NCBI RefSeq assembly: GCF_026283925.1
Contig: NZ_JAPDPF010000004.1
Location: forward strand, 310,001 to 374,000
Length of the DNA: 64,000 bases
Direction: 5' to 3'
Origin: Dyella halodurans
Lineage (GTDB): Bacteria; Pseudomonadota; Gammaproteobacteria; Xanthomonadales; Rhodanobacteraceae
The translations under genes were made by a program, and so were the position numbers. Under the pieces are notes generated by a model. The model saw only the letters and a program-made list of their open reading frames with translations, did no database searches and was not told the origin of the DNA. This document shows, piece by piece, positions 38,758 to 47,972 of the stretch (within the stretch, counting starts at the first letter, position 1; every line of letters starts with the position of its first letter).

Positions 38758-40241
38758 CAGGCGCCCTTTCCGTTGAGGAGGAGCCGCAGGGGCTCCAGCA
38801 GATCGCTGGCGAGCAGGCCGCGTTCGCCGCCCTTGCGGGCCGCCAGGTCACCCGCGCGCGCGTGCAGTCCCACGCCGAGGCAGGCCGCCTGCCATGCCTC
38901 GCAGCCCTGGGCCAGCAAGGCCGCGATGATGCCCGTCAGCAGGTCGCCCATGCCACCGGAAGCCATGCCGGGATTGCCCCAGGGACATACCGCCACGCGC
39001 CCCTCGGGTTCGGCCACGAGGCTGCCAGCGCCTTTCAGGACCACGATCGCACCGTAACGGCGTGCCAGTTCGCGCGCGGCCGCGAAACGGTCGGCGCCGA
39101 TCTTCGCGGTATCGCAGCCCAGCAAGCGCGCTGCCTCACCCGGGTGTGGCGTCAGCACGGCGCGCCCGGTCAGCTGCCGCGGCTCACGCGCCAGCAGGTT
39201 CAGGCCGTCGGCATCGAGTACCAGGGGCAGCCCGGACTCCAGTGCGGTCAGCCACAGCGCGTGGCCCCAGGCGCCTTGTCCCAAACCGGGCCCCAGTGCC
39301 AGCACGGTGGCGCGCTCGAGCAAGGGCGCCAGCGCCTGTGGCCCATTCACCTCATGCGCCATCAATTCCGGCCGCGCGCTATTGAGCGCTACCAGATGCT
39401 CGCTGCGGGTCGCCACGCTGACCAGGCCCGCACCACCACGCAGGGCAGCCTCGCCACACAGGCGAATCGCCCCTGCCGTGCCGTGGTCGCCGCCAATGGC
39501 CAGCACGTGGCCGTTGTTGCCCTTGTGCACCTGCCGCGGGCGCGGAGCCAGGGTCTGCACCCGCAGCAGTTCGGCGTCCGCGCGGCATCCGTGCCACAGC
39601 GACTCGGGCAGGCCCAGCGGCTCCAACTGCAACTGTCCCGCGTAACCCGGCGCCTGCGCCGTGTAGAGGCCGCGCTTGGCGGCGATAAAGGTGACGGTGA
39701 CATCCGCTTGCACGGACTCGCCCGGCACTTCGCCCGTATCGGCATTCACGCCCGACGGCACATCCAGCGCGAGGATCGGCGCGCCGCGGGCCTGCATTTG
39801 GCGCACCAGCTGCGCCACGTCGGGCGCCAGCGCGCGCCGCAGCCCGGTGCCGAACAAACCATCGACCTGCACGTCCGCCAGGGGCAGCTCGCCACTGCCC
39901 TGCCACGGATGCACCGTGCCGCCGCCCAGTTCGAACTCGCGGCGCGCACGCACCGCGTCGTCGCCCTGGCTCTCGCCCAGGGCGATCACGTCGGCATGCA
40001 AGCCTGCCTCGTGCGCCAGCGCAGCCAGCAAGAATCCATCGCCACCATTGTTGCCAGGTCCGCAATACACCGCGATCCGCCTCGCCCGCGGCCAGTGCTG
40101 CCGCAGACACACCAGCGCTGCCGCCGCGGCGCGCTGCATCAGTTCGTAGCCTGGGATGCCCAGTGCGTCGATCGCGCGGCGATCGAGCGCGCGCACCTGG
40201 TCGACGGTGTAAAGCTCGTGGCGGTGGTCGCTGGCGGTCAT
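38757..40241 (-). CDS. nnr: Bifunctional NAD(P)H-hydrate epimerase / ADP-dependent dehydratase
   Basis: 494-aa fusion of YjeF_N epimerase and YjeF_C dehydratase, which repairs damaged NAD(P)H hydrates. The epimerase part has YTVDQVRALDRRAIDALGIPGYELMQRAA and GPGNNGGDGFLLA. The dehydratase part (from about residue 230) has KGNNGHVLAIGGDHGTAGAIRLCGEAALRGGAGLVSVAT, LTPHPGEAARLLG and GNPGMASGGMGDLLTGIIAALLAQG. The ATG at 40241 gives MTASDHRHELYTV, as in homologues; the longer frame runs into the queG promoter region. It is divergent from queG, with a 59-base gap. Confidence 0.96.
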   Translation of the reverse strand: MTASDHRHELYTVDQVRALDRRAIDALGIPGYELMQRAAAAALVCLRQHWPRARRIAVYCGPGNNGGDGFLLAALAHEAGLHADVIALGESQGDDAVRARREFELGGGTVHPWQGSGELPLADVQVDGLFGTGLRRALAPDVAQLVRQMQARGAPILALDVPSGVNADTGEVPGESVQADVTVTFIAAKRGLYTAQAPGYAGQLQLEPLGLPESLWHGCRADAELLRVQTLAPRPRQVHKGNNGHVLAIGGDHGTAGAIRLCGEAALRGGAGLVSVATRSEHLVALNSARPELMAHEVNGPQALAPLLERATVLALGPGLGQGAWGHALWLTALESGLPLVLDADGLNLLAREPRQLTGRAVLTPHPGEAARLLGCDTAKIGADRFAAARELARRYGAIVVLKGAGSLVAEPEGRVAVCPWGNPGMASGGMGDLLTGIIAALLAQGCEAWQAACLGVGLHARAGDLAARKGGERGLLASDLLEPLRLLLNGKGA

Positions 40242-40300
40242 CGGTGAATTATAGGCATGGCTGCCGCAGGACCTATGCCTGGAGCACCTACAATAGGCGC

Positions 40301-41377
40301 ATGTCCGCGACGTCCCTTGACCCACCCGACTACGCAGCGCTCGCCCTCGACATCAAACGCTGGGCGCGTGAGCTGGGTTTTGCCGATGCCGGCATCGCCG
40401 GGACGGATCTGGGCGAAGACGAGCTCCACCTCAAGCGCTGGCTGGATGACGGTCACCACGGCGAGATGGACTACATGGCGCGTCACGGAGACAAGCGCAG
40501 TCGCCCGCACGAACTGGAGCCAGGCACCGTACGCGTGGTCTCGGTGCGCATGGATTACGTACCGCCAGGGACACGCAACGCGTGGAACGTGCTGGACGAA
40601 CCCGAGGCCGCTTACGTGGCGCGCTATGCGCTGGGACGCGACTACCACAAGTTGATGCGCAACCGGCTGCAGAAGCTGGCCGAACGCATTCATGGAGCCA
40701 TCGGCGATTTCGGTTACCGCGCCTTCGTCGATTCCGCCCCGGTGCTGGAAAAAGCGATCGCGCGCAATGCCGGGCTCGGCTGGATCGGCAAGCACACGGT
40801 GCTGATCAATCGCCAGGCCGGCTCGTATTTCTTCCTCGGCGAGCTGTACACCGACCTGCCCTTGCCGGTCGACGAAGCGGCCAGCGCGCACTGTGGCAGC
40901 TGCCGGCGCTGCATCGACATCTGCCCGACCCAGGCCATCGTCGGACCGTACAAGCTCGATGCGCGCCGCTGCATTTCGTATCTCACCATCGAACTGCGCG
41001 GCAGCATCCCGGAGGAACTGCGCGCGCCGATGGGCAACCGCATCTTCGGCTGCGACGACTGCCAGCTGATTTGCCCGTGGAACAAGTTTGCGCAGGACGC
41101 CACCGAGCCGGATTTCGCACCACGCCACCAACTCGATGGGGCCAAGCTCATCGAGCTGTTCGGCTGGAGCGAACAGGAATTCCTGCAACGCACCGAAGGC
41201 ATGGCGATACGCCGCACCGGCTACGAGGGCTGGCTGCGGAATATCGCAGTCGCGCTTGGCAACGCGCCGCACACGGACGCCGTGCGGCAAGCGCTGCTAT
41301 CCCGCGCCGAACACGCTTCGCCCATCGTGCGGGAACACGTCGCCTGGGCGCTGGCGCGGCATTCCGCGCAGGCCTAG
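40301..41377 (+). CDS. queG: QueG, epoxyqueuosine reductase
   Basis: 358-aa cobalamin-dependent iron-sulphur enzyme for the last step of queuosine synthesis in tRNA. The N-terminal region shows LGFADAGIAG and HHGEMDYMARH; the middle has KAIARNAGLGWIGKHTVLINRQAGSYFFLGELYTDL. Two ferredoxin-like clusters are formed by CGSCRRCIDICPTQAI and CDDCQLICPWN, and the C-terminus is a HEAT-like helical region. The ATG at 40301 is chosen; the frame continues upstream antisense to nnr but without conserved sequence. It converges on pgi, with seven bases between the stops. Confidence 0.95.
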   Translation: MSATSLDPPDYAALALDIKRWARELGFADAGIAGTDLGEDELHLKRWLDDGHHGEMDYMARHGDKRSRPHELEPGTVRVVSVRMDYVPPGTRNAWNVLDEPEAAYVARYALGRDYHKLMRNRLQKLAERIHGAIGDFGYRAFVDSAPVLEKAIARNAGLGWIGKHTVLINRQAGSYFFLGELYTDLPLPVDEAASAHCGSCRRCIDICPTQAIVGPYKLDARRCISYLTIELRGSIPEELRAPMGNRIFGCDDCQLICPWNKFAQDATEPDFAPRHQLDGAKLIELFGWSEQEFLQRTEGMAIRRTGYEGWLRNIAVALGNAPHTDAVRQALLSRAEHASPIVREHVAWALARHSAQA

Positions 41378-41384
41378 GCACCTG

Positions 41385-43037
41385 TCAGCTGCGTTCGTGC
41401 TGCTTCGTGCGGCGCTCGTGGATGGCCTCGATCAAGGCGCGCGTCGCTGAGTCAAACGAAGCCGTGTCGTCCAGGCTGCCATCCAGCGCCGGCAGGATTT
41501 GCCGTGCTATCGACTTGCCCAACTCGACGCCCCATTGGTCAAACGCATTGATGCCCCACAGGTGACCGAGCATGAACACCTTGTGCTCGTACAGCGCGAT
41601 CAGTGCACCCAGGCTCTCTGGCGTCAGCGCATCGAGCATGATCACCGTGCTCGGGCGATCACCCGGGAAGGTGCGCTGCGCCGCAAGCACACGCCGCGCC
41701 GATTCGTCGCCGTCCTTGGCCTCCGCCAAGGCTTCATCAAAGGTCTTGCCCAGTGCCAACGCCGCGGCCTGCGCCAGCAGGTTCGACAGCAAGGCGTCGT
41801 GATTCGCCTGCAAGTCGTGCGCCGGCCTCACCACGCCGATGAATTCCAGCGGCACCACGTCCGTGCCCTGATGCAGCGCCTGGAAATAGGCGTGCTGTGC
41901 ATTGGTGCCGACGCTGCCCCACACCACTGGCGAGGTCGATTGGGTGATCGGCTGCCCTTGCGGCGTGACTTGCTTGCCCAGGCTCTCCATCTCCAACTGC
42001 TGCAGGTAGGAGGTGAGATCGGTCAGCAGATCCGCATACGGCACCACGGCACGACTGCTGCGGCCCTGGGCATTGCGATTCCACAGTTCCACCAGGCTCA
42101 GCAGCACCGGCAGGTTTTCCTGCCAGGGCGCGCTTCGGAAGTGGTCATCGACCTTGGCGGCACCGGCCAGCAAGGCCCGGAAGTTGTACATGCCGATGGC
42201 CAGGGCCAGGGACAGGCCGACGGCCGACCACAAGGAAAAACGCCCGCCGACGAAGTCCCACATCGGATACACCTGCGCCGCCGGCACGCCCCAGCTCTCC
42301 GCGGCGGCCACATTGGCACTCACGGCGAGGAAATGGCGCGCGACAGCCTCGGCGTCGCCGTCATAGGCGCGGCTGATCCAGTCGCGCAGCACACCGCCGT
42401 TGAGCAGGGTTTCCTGGGTCGTGAAGGTCTTGGAGACCACGATGACCAGGGTGCGCCTGGGATCGAGCGTATGCATCAATTCGTAGGCCGACTGACCATC
42501 GACATTGGTGAGGAAGTGACTGCGCAGGCCCGGCACGTGGAACGGCGCCAACGCACGCACGGCCAAGCGCGGCCCCAGGTCGGAGCCGCCAATGCCGATA
42601 TTGACGATGTCGGTGATACCGGGCGCGACGCCGAAGGGGGAGGCGTCGCCCTGCCCGACGGCCTGCACCAGGGCACCGATGCGCTGCAGTGCCTGTTCGA
42701 TCTGCTCCAGCGCTTCACGCGGCGCTGGCGAGGCGAGTTGCGAGCCACTGGCGCGCAACGCCGTATGCAGCACTGCGCGTTGTTCGGACGTATTGATCGA
42801 TGCGCCCGCGAACATGGCGTCGCGGGCGGCCTGCCAGCCACTGGCCTCGACATGCGCGCCCAGCGCTTCCAGCGCCGCCTCATCCAGCTTCTGGCGACTC
42901 AGATCCAACAGGATCGGGCCAGCCCGGTGCCGCAGGCGCTTGCCGCGCGCGGTGTCCTTCAGCAAGTCACGCAGATGAGTGCGTGCAAGACGGTCAACAT
43001 GCTCTGCCAGGAAGGACGAACGGCGCTCGGGCGACAT
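41385..43037 (-). CDS. pgi: Pgi, glucose-6-phosphate isomerase
   Basis: 550-aa cytosolic enzyme interconverting glucose-6-phosphate and fructose-6-phosphate. Signatures: DIVNIGIGGSDLGPRLAVRAL, VVSKTFTTQETLLN, VGGRFSLWSAVGLSLAL and GSVGTNAQHAYFQALHQGTDVVPLEF (containing the PGI signature and catalytic His), with the catalytic Lys region INAFDQWGVELGKSIARQ at the C-terminus. Length is typical. It follows panD by 111 bases and is the last gene of the minus-strand run. Confidence 0.97.
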   Translation of the reverse strand: MSPERRSSFLAEHVDRLARTHLRDLLKDTARGKRLRHRAGPILLDLSRQKLDEAALEALGAHVEASGWQAARDAMFAGASINTSEQRAVLHTALRASGSQLASPAPREALEQIEQALQRIGALVQAVGQGDASPFGVAPGITDIVNIGIGGSDLGPRLAVRALAPFHVPGLRSHFLTNVDGQSAYELMHTLDPRRTLVIVVSKTFTTQETLLNGGVLRDWISRAYDGDAEAVARHFLAVSANVAAAESWGVPAAQVYPMWDFVGGRFSLWSAVGLSLALAIGMYNFRALLAGAAKVDDHFRSAPWQENLPVLLSLVELWNRNAQGRSSRAVVPYADLLTDLTSYLQQLEMESLGKQVTPQGQPITQSTSPVVWGSVGTNAQHAYFQALHQGTDVVPLEFIGVVRPAHDLQANHDALLSNLLAQAAALALGKTFDEALAEAKDGDESARRVLAAQRTFPGDRPSTVIMLDALTPESLGALIALYEHKVFMLGHLWGINAFDQWGVELGKSIARQILPALDGSLDDTASFDSATRALIEAIHERRTKQHERS

Positions 43038-43148
43038 GGGCTCTCATGCGTGGAGGGAGGGAACGCCGATCTTACGCAGCTCCCAGCCCTCGATGCCAGC
43101 ACCAATGTTGCACTGCGGTCAGCCCGGCCATCAGCCGGGCGCGGCCTG

Positions 43149-43535
43149 TCAGGCGGCGGCCATCTGCTTCGGAATCGAGCGGTTGGTGTGCGAAATGCGG
43201 TTGTCCGCATCCACGTAGACCAGGGTCGGCTGGAACTGCTCGACTTCGGCCTCGGACAGCTGGGCGAAGGCGGCAATGATGACCAGGTCGCCCGGCTGGG
43301 CGCGGTGGGCCGCACTGCCGTTGACCGAGATGATGCCGGAACCCTCTTCGGCACGCAGCGCGTAGGTGACGAAGCGCTTGCCGTTGTTGATGTTCCACGC
43401 ATGGATCTGCTCATACTCGCGGATGCCGGAGGCATCGAGCAGCAGGCCGTCGATCGCGATGGAGCCTTCGTAATGGAGCTCGGCGTGGGTCACCGTCGCA
43501 CGGTGGATCTTGGCCTTGAGCATGTTCAGATTCAT
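43149..43535 (-). CDS. panD: PanD, aspartate 1-decarboxylase
   Basis: 128-aa pyruvoyl enzyme making beta-alanine for pantothenate. The proenzyme self-cleaves between Gly24 and Ser25 of HYEGSI, visible here, to give the pyruvoyl group. Conserved are [29 protein letters not shown] and [12 protein letters not shown]. Co-directional with panC (102-base gap). Confidence 0.97.
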   Translation of the reverse strand: MNLNMLKAKIHRATVTHAELHYEGSIAIDGLLLDASGIREYEQIHAWNINNGKRFVTYALRAEEGSGIISVNGSAAHRAQPGDLVIIAAFAQLSEAEVEQFQPTLVYVDADNRISHTNRSIPKQMAAA

Positions 43536-43637
43536 GACTTCGTTTCCGGCAGGTACAGCCCGCGTAGCTCGATATTATCCAGCGGGGCAACGCCGCATCG
43601 CAACATTGCCCTGCTTTCGACGGCAATATGGGGACGC

Positions 43638-44483
43638 TCAGTCGAACGGCAAGTTGTCGATCAGGCGGGTCTGGCCCAGACGGGCCGCAATCAGGGCCAC
43701 CAGGCCCTCGCGCTCGCCGTCGGCCGGCTCGGCCAGGTCCTCGATGCGACGGATCGCCGCATAGTCCGGATCGAAGCCAGCCCGCGCCAGCTTGGACGCC
43801 GCCGCCTGCTCCACCACCGTACGGGCGTGGCCCTTGGCGATCAGGTCGCGCATCTGCTGCAGCGTGGCATAGACCTGGGGCGCCAGCGCGCGCTCGGCGG
43901 CCGACAGGTACTGGTTGCGGGAGCTGAGCGCCAGGCCGTCGTCGGCGCGCAGCGTCGGCGCCGCCATGATTTTCACCGGCAGCGAGATGTCGCGCACCAT
44001 GCGCTCAATCACCTTGAGCTGCTGGAAATCCTTCTGGCCGAACACGGCAAGGTCGGGCTGGACCAGGTTGAACAGCTTGCAGACGACCGTCGCCACGCCA
44101 TCGAAATGGCCGGGCCGATGCGCCCCCTCCAGCGTCTCGGTGAGCTGGGGCACGTGAATGCTGACGCTGTTCTGTGCACCGAACGGGTACATGGTGGCCA
44201 CTTCCGGCGCGAACAGCAGGTCACACTCGTGCTCGGCCAGTCCACCCTGGTCCTGCACGAGCGTGCGCGGATAACGCTCGAAGTCCTCGTTGGGACCGAA
44301 CTGGGTGGGATTCACGAACACGCTGGCGACCACCCGATCGGCGCGGGCGCGGGCCAGCTTGATCAGGGAGTGGTGGCCGGCGTGCAGGTTGCCCATGGTG
44401 GGCACGAAACCCACGGTCAGGCCCTGCCCGCGCCAACCGCGGATCATGGCGCGCAATGCCGCGGCGTCTTGCACAGTCTGCAT
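43638..44483 (-). CDS. panC: PanC, pantoate-beta-alanine ligase
   Basis: 281-aa ATP-dependent ligase for pantothenate formation. Motifs: VPTMGNLHAGHHSLI (HIGH-like), VASVFVNPTQFGPNEDFERYPRT, FDGVATVVCKLFNLVQPDLAVFGQKDFQQL and LALSSRNQYLS. Its ATG at 44483 lies 29 bases after the panB stop. Confidence 0.97.
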   Translation of the reverse strand: MQTVQDAAALRAMIRGWRGQGLTVGFVPTMGNLHAGHHSLIKLARARADRVVASVFVNPTQFGPNEDFERYPRTLVQDQGGLAEHECDLLFAPEVATMYPFGAQNSVSIHVPQLTETLEGAHRPGHFDGVATVVCKLFNLVQPDLAVFGQKDFQQLKVIERMVRDISLPVKIMAAPTLRADDGLALSSRNQYLSAAERALAPQVYATLQQMRDLIAKGHARTVVEQAAASKLARAGFDPDYAAIRRIEDLAEPADGEREGLVALIAARLGQTRLIDNLPFD

Positions 44484-44512
44484 GTCTGCTCTGCTCTAGG
44501 GGGGCTCTGGCT

Positions 44513-45343
44513 TCATTCGAAGCAGTGTTCAGGAGCCGGGAAGGCGCCAGTGCGCACATCCTCGACGTAGGCGGCGATGGCCTTGGCCACCGAATCGCGT
44601 CCTGCGAGGAAATCCTTGCTGAACTTCGGACGCTTGCCCGGCGTGATGCCCAGCATGTCCTGCAGCACCAGGACCTGGCCGTCACAATGCGGGCCGGCAC
44701 CGATCCCGATGGTGGGGATCGACACGGCGCGGGTAATGCGCTCGCCCAAGGCCGTCGGAATCCCTTCGAGCACCAGCAGGGCAGCACCTGCCGCTTCCAC
44801 CGCTTGCGCCTGCGCCACCATGTGGTCGGCTGCTTCCTGCTCGCGCCCCTGGATGCGGAAGCCGCCAAACTTGTGCACCGACTGCGGCGTCAGGCCGAGA
44901 TGCGCGCAGACCGGAATCGCCCGTTCCACCAGGGCTTCGATGGCCTCCAGGATATGCGGCGAAGCGCCCTCGATCTTGACCATCGCGGCACCACCCTCGC
45001 TCACCAGCTGGGCGGCAGCCTCGAGTGCATGAGGCACGTCGCGATCGGCCATAAACGGCATGTCCGCCACCAGCAAGGTCGAGGAAAGGCCACGCGCCAC
45101 GATGCTGGTGTGATAGACCATGTGGTCGAGCGTCACCGGCAAGGTACTCGAATGCCCCTGGATCACCATGCCCAGCGAATCGCCGACCAGGGCGATATCG
45201 ACTCCCGCCAGTTCCAGCTGCGTCGCAAACGTGGCGTCATAGGCGGTAAGCATGACGATGCGACGACCTTCCGCTTTCATCGCGCGCAGCGACGGTACGG
45301 TGACCGGCTTGCGTGTGGGTGCGTTCGCTTTTTGCGCGTACAC
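44513..45343 (-). CDS. panB: PanB, 3-methyl-2-oxobutanoate hydroxymethyltransferase
   Basis: 276-aa metal-dependent aldolase-like enzyme forming ketopantoate from alpha-ketoisovalerate and methylene-THF. Sequence MLTAYDATFATQLELAGVDIALVGDSLGMV, DMPFMADRDVPHALEAAA and PVCAHLGLTPQSVHKFGGF match the family. Start is GTG at 45343 (VYAQKANAP), with GAGGA seven bases upstream; no suitable ATG lies at the N-terminus. It lies 56 bases downstream of folK, and folate-linked supply of the one-carbon donor is a plausible reason for the pairing. Confidence 0.96.
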   Translation of the reverse strand: MYAQKANAPTRKPVTVPSLRAMKAEGRRIVMLTAYDATFATQLELAGVDIALVGDSLGMVIQGHSSTLPVTLDHMVYHTSIVARGLSSTLLVADMPFMADRDVPHALEAAAQLVSEGGAAMVKIEGASPHILEAIEALVERAIPVCAHLGLTPQSVHKFGGFRIQGREQEAADHMVAQAQAVEAAGAALLVLEGIPTALGERITRAVSIPTIGIGAGPHCDGQVLVLQDMLGITPGKRPKFSKDFLAGRDSVAKAIAAYVEDVRTGAFPAPEHCFE

Positions 45344-45399
45344 AACAATTCCTCAGAGCGGAAATGGACGCCGATTATCCCGCGCTCGACGTGAAAGGC

Positions 45400-45882
45400 T
45401 CAAGGCAGGCGTTCGCATCCGGCGACGTCCAGGGCGGCAAGCAGATCCTTGACGCGTCCTTGCCCCGGCAAAACAAGCTCCGCTGCAAGATCGTGCAGCG
45501 GCAACAAGACAAAGGCGCGCTCACGAATGCGCGGGTGCGGCAGGCTGAGGCGCTCGTCCGACATGACGATGGCGTCCATATGCAACACGTCCAGATCAAG
45601 CGTGCGCGGTCCCCAGCGCTCTCCGTCGCGCACTCGCCCGGCGGCTCGCTCGATCGCCAGCAGCGCATCCAGCAGCTCGTGGGGCGTCAGCGTCGTGTCG
45701 ACCAGCGCCACGGCATTGACGAACGACGGCTGATCCAGCACACCCCACGGCGGCGTGAGGTAAAGCTGGGAGCGGGCGCGCAGCTGCGTGCCCGGCAAGC
45801 TCGCCAGCGCGTCAAAGGCGGCCAGCACCTGCGCACGCGCATCACCCAGATTGCTGCCCAGTGCAATGAAGGCTGCGGTCAC
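45400..45882 (-). CDS. folK: FolK, 6-hydroxymethyl-7,8-dihydropterin pyrophosphokinase
   Basis: 160-aa enzyme of folate synthesis. FIALGSNLGDARAQVLAAFDAL, RARSQLYLTPPWGVLDQPSFVNAVALVDT and the signature GPRTLDLDVLHMD are present, together with LSLPHPRIRERAFVLLPL. The start is a GTG at 45882 that overlaps the pcnB stop by four bases (GTGA), as in many Proteobacteria where pcnB-folK are coupled. Confidence 0.96.
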   Translation of the reverse strand: MTAAFIALGSNLGDARAQVLAAFDALASLPGTQLRARSQLYLTPPWGVLDQPSFVNAVALVDTTLTPHELLDALLAIERAAGRVRDGERWGPRTLDLDVLHMDAIVMSDERLSLPHPRIRERAFVLLPLHDLAAELVLPGQGRVKDLLAALDVAGCERLP

Positions 45883-47378
45883 ACCGAATCCGATTTATGA
45901 CCCGATTTGCCCGCCGGTTTGCGACGGCGGCGCTTGCGCGGCTTCGCGGCGGCAGCAGCGGGCTCAGCGACACTGCCCTGCGGCACGCCGGCCAGCGCGG
46001 CGGCAAGCGTCTCATGGGGCAATTGCTGCGCGTGCGCCCACCACTGTCCCAGTTCGTTGATCGCCGGCGACTCCGCCGCGCGCAACAACAGGAAATCGAA
46101 GGCGGCACGAAAGCGCGGGTGCGTCATCAGGCGGAACACGCGTTTGCGCTGGACCTGCTCGAAACGCGGCTGCAACGCCCAGATCTCTTCCATGGTGAGG
46201 GTGAAACGGCGAGGTATCGCCACGCGCTGGCACTGTTCGGCGACGACTTGCGCGGCCGCGCGATCCCACGCTGCCGTGCTTTCCATACCCTTGGTGATCC
46301 AGGTGTGCGCCAGATCGCGCACCTCTCCCCACAGCAGCACGGCGAACAGGAACGCAGGGGTGACCGACTTGCCTTCGGCAAGCCGTGCATCGGTATTGGC
46401 GAGCCCCTGCTCGATCAGGGCGCGCAAGGCCTTGTCGCCCCGCTTGAGCGCGCGCGCCGTCGCCGGGAACATGAACTTCAACAGTCCGGTCTGTTCCAGC
46501 ATGTGGAAGCTCTTGAGCCCGTGACCGGCCAGGAACAGCTTGAGCGACTCATCGAACAGCCGTGCCGGCGCCGCATCGGCCAACAGCGGGCCCAGCTCGG
46601 CGAATGGCGCCGAGGCGGCGGCATCGATGCGGAAATTGAGCTTGGCGGCGAGGCGAACAGCACGCAGCATGCGCACCGGGTCTTCGCGGTAGCGGGTGGC
46701 AGGATCACCGATCAGATGCAGTACGCGGTTCTCCACGTCCTGCATGCCGCCGACGTAGTCGCGCACCGAGAAATCACTGATGTCGTAATAGAGCGCATTG
46801 ACGCGGAAGTCGCGGCGTATCGCATCCTCTTCGATGCTGCCCCATACGTTGTCGCGCACGATGCGACCATCGACGATGTGGCGATCGCCTGCGCTGGCGT
46901 CCTCTTCGCCGGTGCCGCGGAACGTGGCCACCTCGATGATCTCGGGTCCGTACACCACGTGGGCGAGGCGGAAACGACGTCCGATCAGGCGCGAGTTCCG
47001 GAACAGCTTCTTTACCTCTTCCGGCGTGGCGTTGGTGGCGACGTCGAAATCCTTCGGGTGCCCACCAAGCAGGAGATCGCGCACGGCACCGCCCACCAGA
47101 TAGGCCTGATAACCGGCCTCATTGAGGCGATACAGCACGCGCAACGCTGCCTTGCTGATGTTCTTGCGCGAAATCACGTGTTGCTCGCGCGGAATGATGC
47201 GCAGTGCAGCCGTGGCGTTGGTCCTTGCGTCGTGATTCAAGCGGTGTGGATCCTTGCGGCGCGTGGCGCCATTCAAAGCGATCAGTCGCGGCGCCAGGCG
47301 CCGCCTCCATGCCCGCCCTGGCTTCACGGACCAGGCGGAATCGTTCCTCACGGCCGGACAAAATGCGTCCTCGGGCAT
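45879..47378 (-). CDS. pcnB: PcnB, poly(A) polymerase I
   Basis: About 499 aa, class II nucleotidyltransferase that adds poly(A) tails and so marks RNA for decay. The catalytic head has AYLVGGAVRDLLLGGHPKDFDVATNATPEEVKKLF and IGRRFRLAHV; later come EEDAIRRDFRVNALYYD and DPVRMLRAVRLAAKL. The C-terminus is a basic tail (AAAKPRKRRRRKPAGKSGHKS). The start is uncertain: TTG 47393, ATG 47378 or GTG 47327 all lie before the conserved IIPREQHVISRKNIS; I use 47378. None has a clear ribosome binding site. It is divergent from tRNA-Glu. Confidence 0.93.
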   Translation of the reverse strand: MPEDAFCPAVRNDSAWSVKPGRAWRRRLAPRLIALNGATRRKDPHRLNHDARTNATAALRIIPREQHVISRKNISKAALRVLYRLNEAGYQAYLVGGAVRDLLLGGHPKDFDVATNATPEEVKKLFRNSRLIGRRFRLAHVVYGPEIIEVATFRGTGEEDASAGDRHIVDGRIVRDNVWGSIEEDAIRRDFRVNALYYDISDFSVRDYVGGMQDVENRVLHLIGDPATRYREDPVRMLRAVRLAAKLNFRIDAAASAPFAELGPLLADAAPARLFDESLKLFLAGHGLKSFHMLEQTGLLKFMFPATARALKRGDKALRALIEQGLANTDARLAEGKSVTPAFLFAVLLWGEVRDLAHTWITKGMESTAAWDRAAAQVVAEQCQRVAIPRRFTLTMEEIWALQPRFEQVQRKRVFRLMTHPRFRAAFDFLLLRAAESPAINELGQWWAHAQQLPHETLAAALAGVPQGSVAEPAAAAAKPRKRRRRKPAGKSGHKSDSV

Positions 47379-47405
47379 TGCCGGGCGAAACAATTCCGAT
47401 ATACT
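47378..47405 (+). promoter_or_regulatory. Sigma-70 promoter of tRNA-Glu
   Basis: -35 TTGCCG (47378-47383), 16-bp spacer, -10 TATACT (47400-47405), followed by 20 bases to the tRNA. No separate promoter for fdxA was found downstream. It overlaps the pcnB 5' end. Confidence 0.7.
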
Positions 47406-47425
47406 AGCGCGCTCCGGTGCATTTC

Positions 47426-47501
47426 GCTCCCTTCGTCTAGTGGCCTAGGACACCGCCCTCTCAAGGCGGGAACACGAGTTCGAACCTCGTAGGGAGCGCC
47501 A
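47426..47501 (+). tRNA. tRNA-Glu(CTC)
   Basis: 76-nt cloverleaf with encoded CCA. Acceptor GCTCCCT pairs with AGGGAGC; the D-arm is TCTAGTGGCCTAGGA; the anticodon loop CTCTCAA gives anticodon CTC at 47460-47462 (decodes GAG). The T-arm ACGAGTTCGAACCTCGT is perfect. It is followed after 48 bases by fdxA, with no terminator in between. Confidence 0.95.
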
Positions 47502-47549
47502 CTTCCGGCCTGGCACGGGCCCCGGCTTCCAGCATAGGCGCGCGACAGC

Positions 47550-47873
47550 ATGACCTTTGTCGTCACCGATAACTGCATCAAGTGCAAGTACACCGATTGC
47601 GTCGAGGTCTGCCCTGTTGACGCTTTCCACGAGGGTCCCAACTTCCTCGTGATCAATCCGGACGAGTGCATCGACTGCACCTTGTGCGAGCCGGAATGTC
47701 CGATCAATGCCATTTACCCCGAGGACGACGTGCCTGCCGGGCAGGAATCCTTCGTGGCGCTGAATGCGGATCTGGCCAAGAGCTGGCCGGTGATTACCGA
47801 GCGCAAGGATGGCCTGGCGGACGCCAAGGATTGGGAAAACAAGCCCGGTAAGCTCGACCTGCTCGAGCGCTGA
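47550..47873 (+). CDS. fdxA: FdxA, 7Fe (3Fe-4S/4Fe-4S) ferredoxin
   Basis: 107-aa cytosolic electron carrier of the Azotobacter ferredoxin I type. The two cluster motifs are [18 protein letters not shown] (with Cys spacing of the 3Fe-4S site) and [16 protein letters not shown]. The rest, [37 protein letters not shown], is the usual FdxA C-terminus. It lies right after tRNA-Glu and is followed by a strong bidirectional terminator. Confidence 0.96.
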   Translation: MTFVVTDNCIKCKYTDCVEVCPVDAFHEGPNFLVINPDECIDCTLCEPECPINAIYPEDDVPAGQESFVALNADLAKSWPVITERKDGLADAKDWENKPGKLDLLER

Positions 47874-47926
47874 AGCTCCCATCCGGGGCCCGCGCCGCCC
47901 ACGCAAATCCCACCCATCCGACAAAA

Positions 47927-47952
47927 AAAACGCCGCCCGAGGGCGGCGTTTT
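47927..47952. terminator. Bidirectional terminator between fdxA and the bamC-like gene
   Basis: Near-perfect stem AAAACGCCGCCC/GGGCGGCGTTTT with a 2-base loop. The plus-strand side has four T's for fdxA; the minus strand has a longer U run (A-rich left flank, 47923-47930) for the bamC-like gene. It lies between two converging genes. Confidence 0.85.
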
Positions 47953-47972
47953 CGTGGTCAAGGCTGCGCTAC

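Noticed and set aside
41499-44570. 1023-residue open frame antisense to pgi, panD and panC
   Set aside because: Spans three well-conserved genes on the opposite strand and has an Arg/His/Gln-rich shadow composition.
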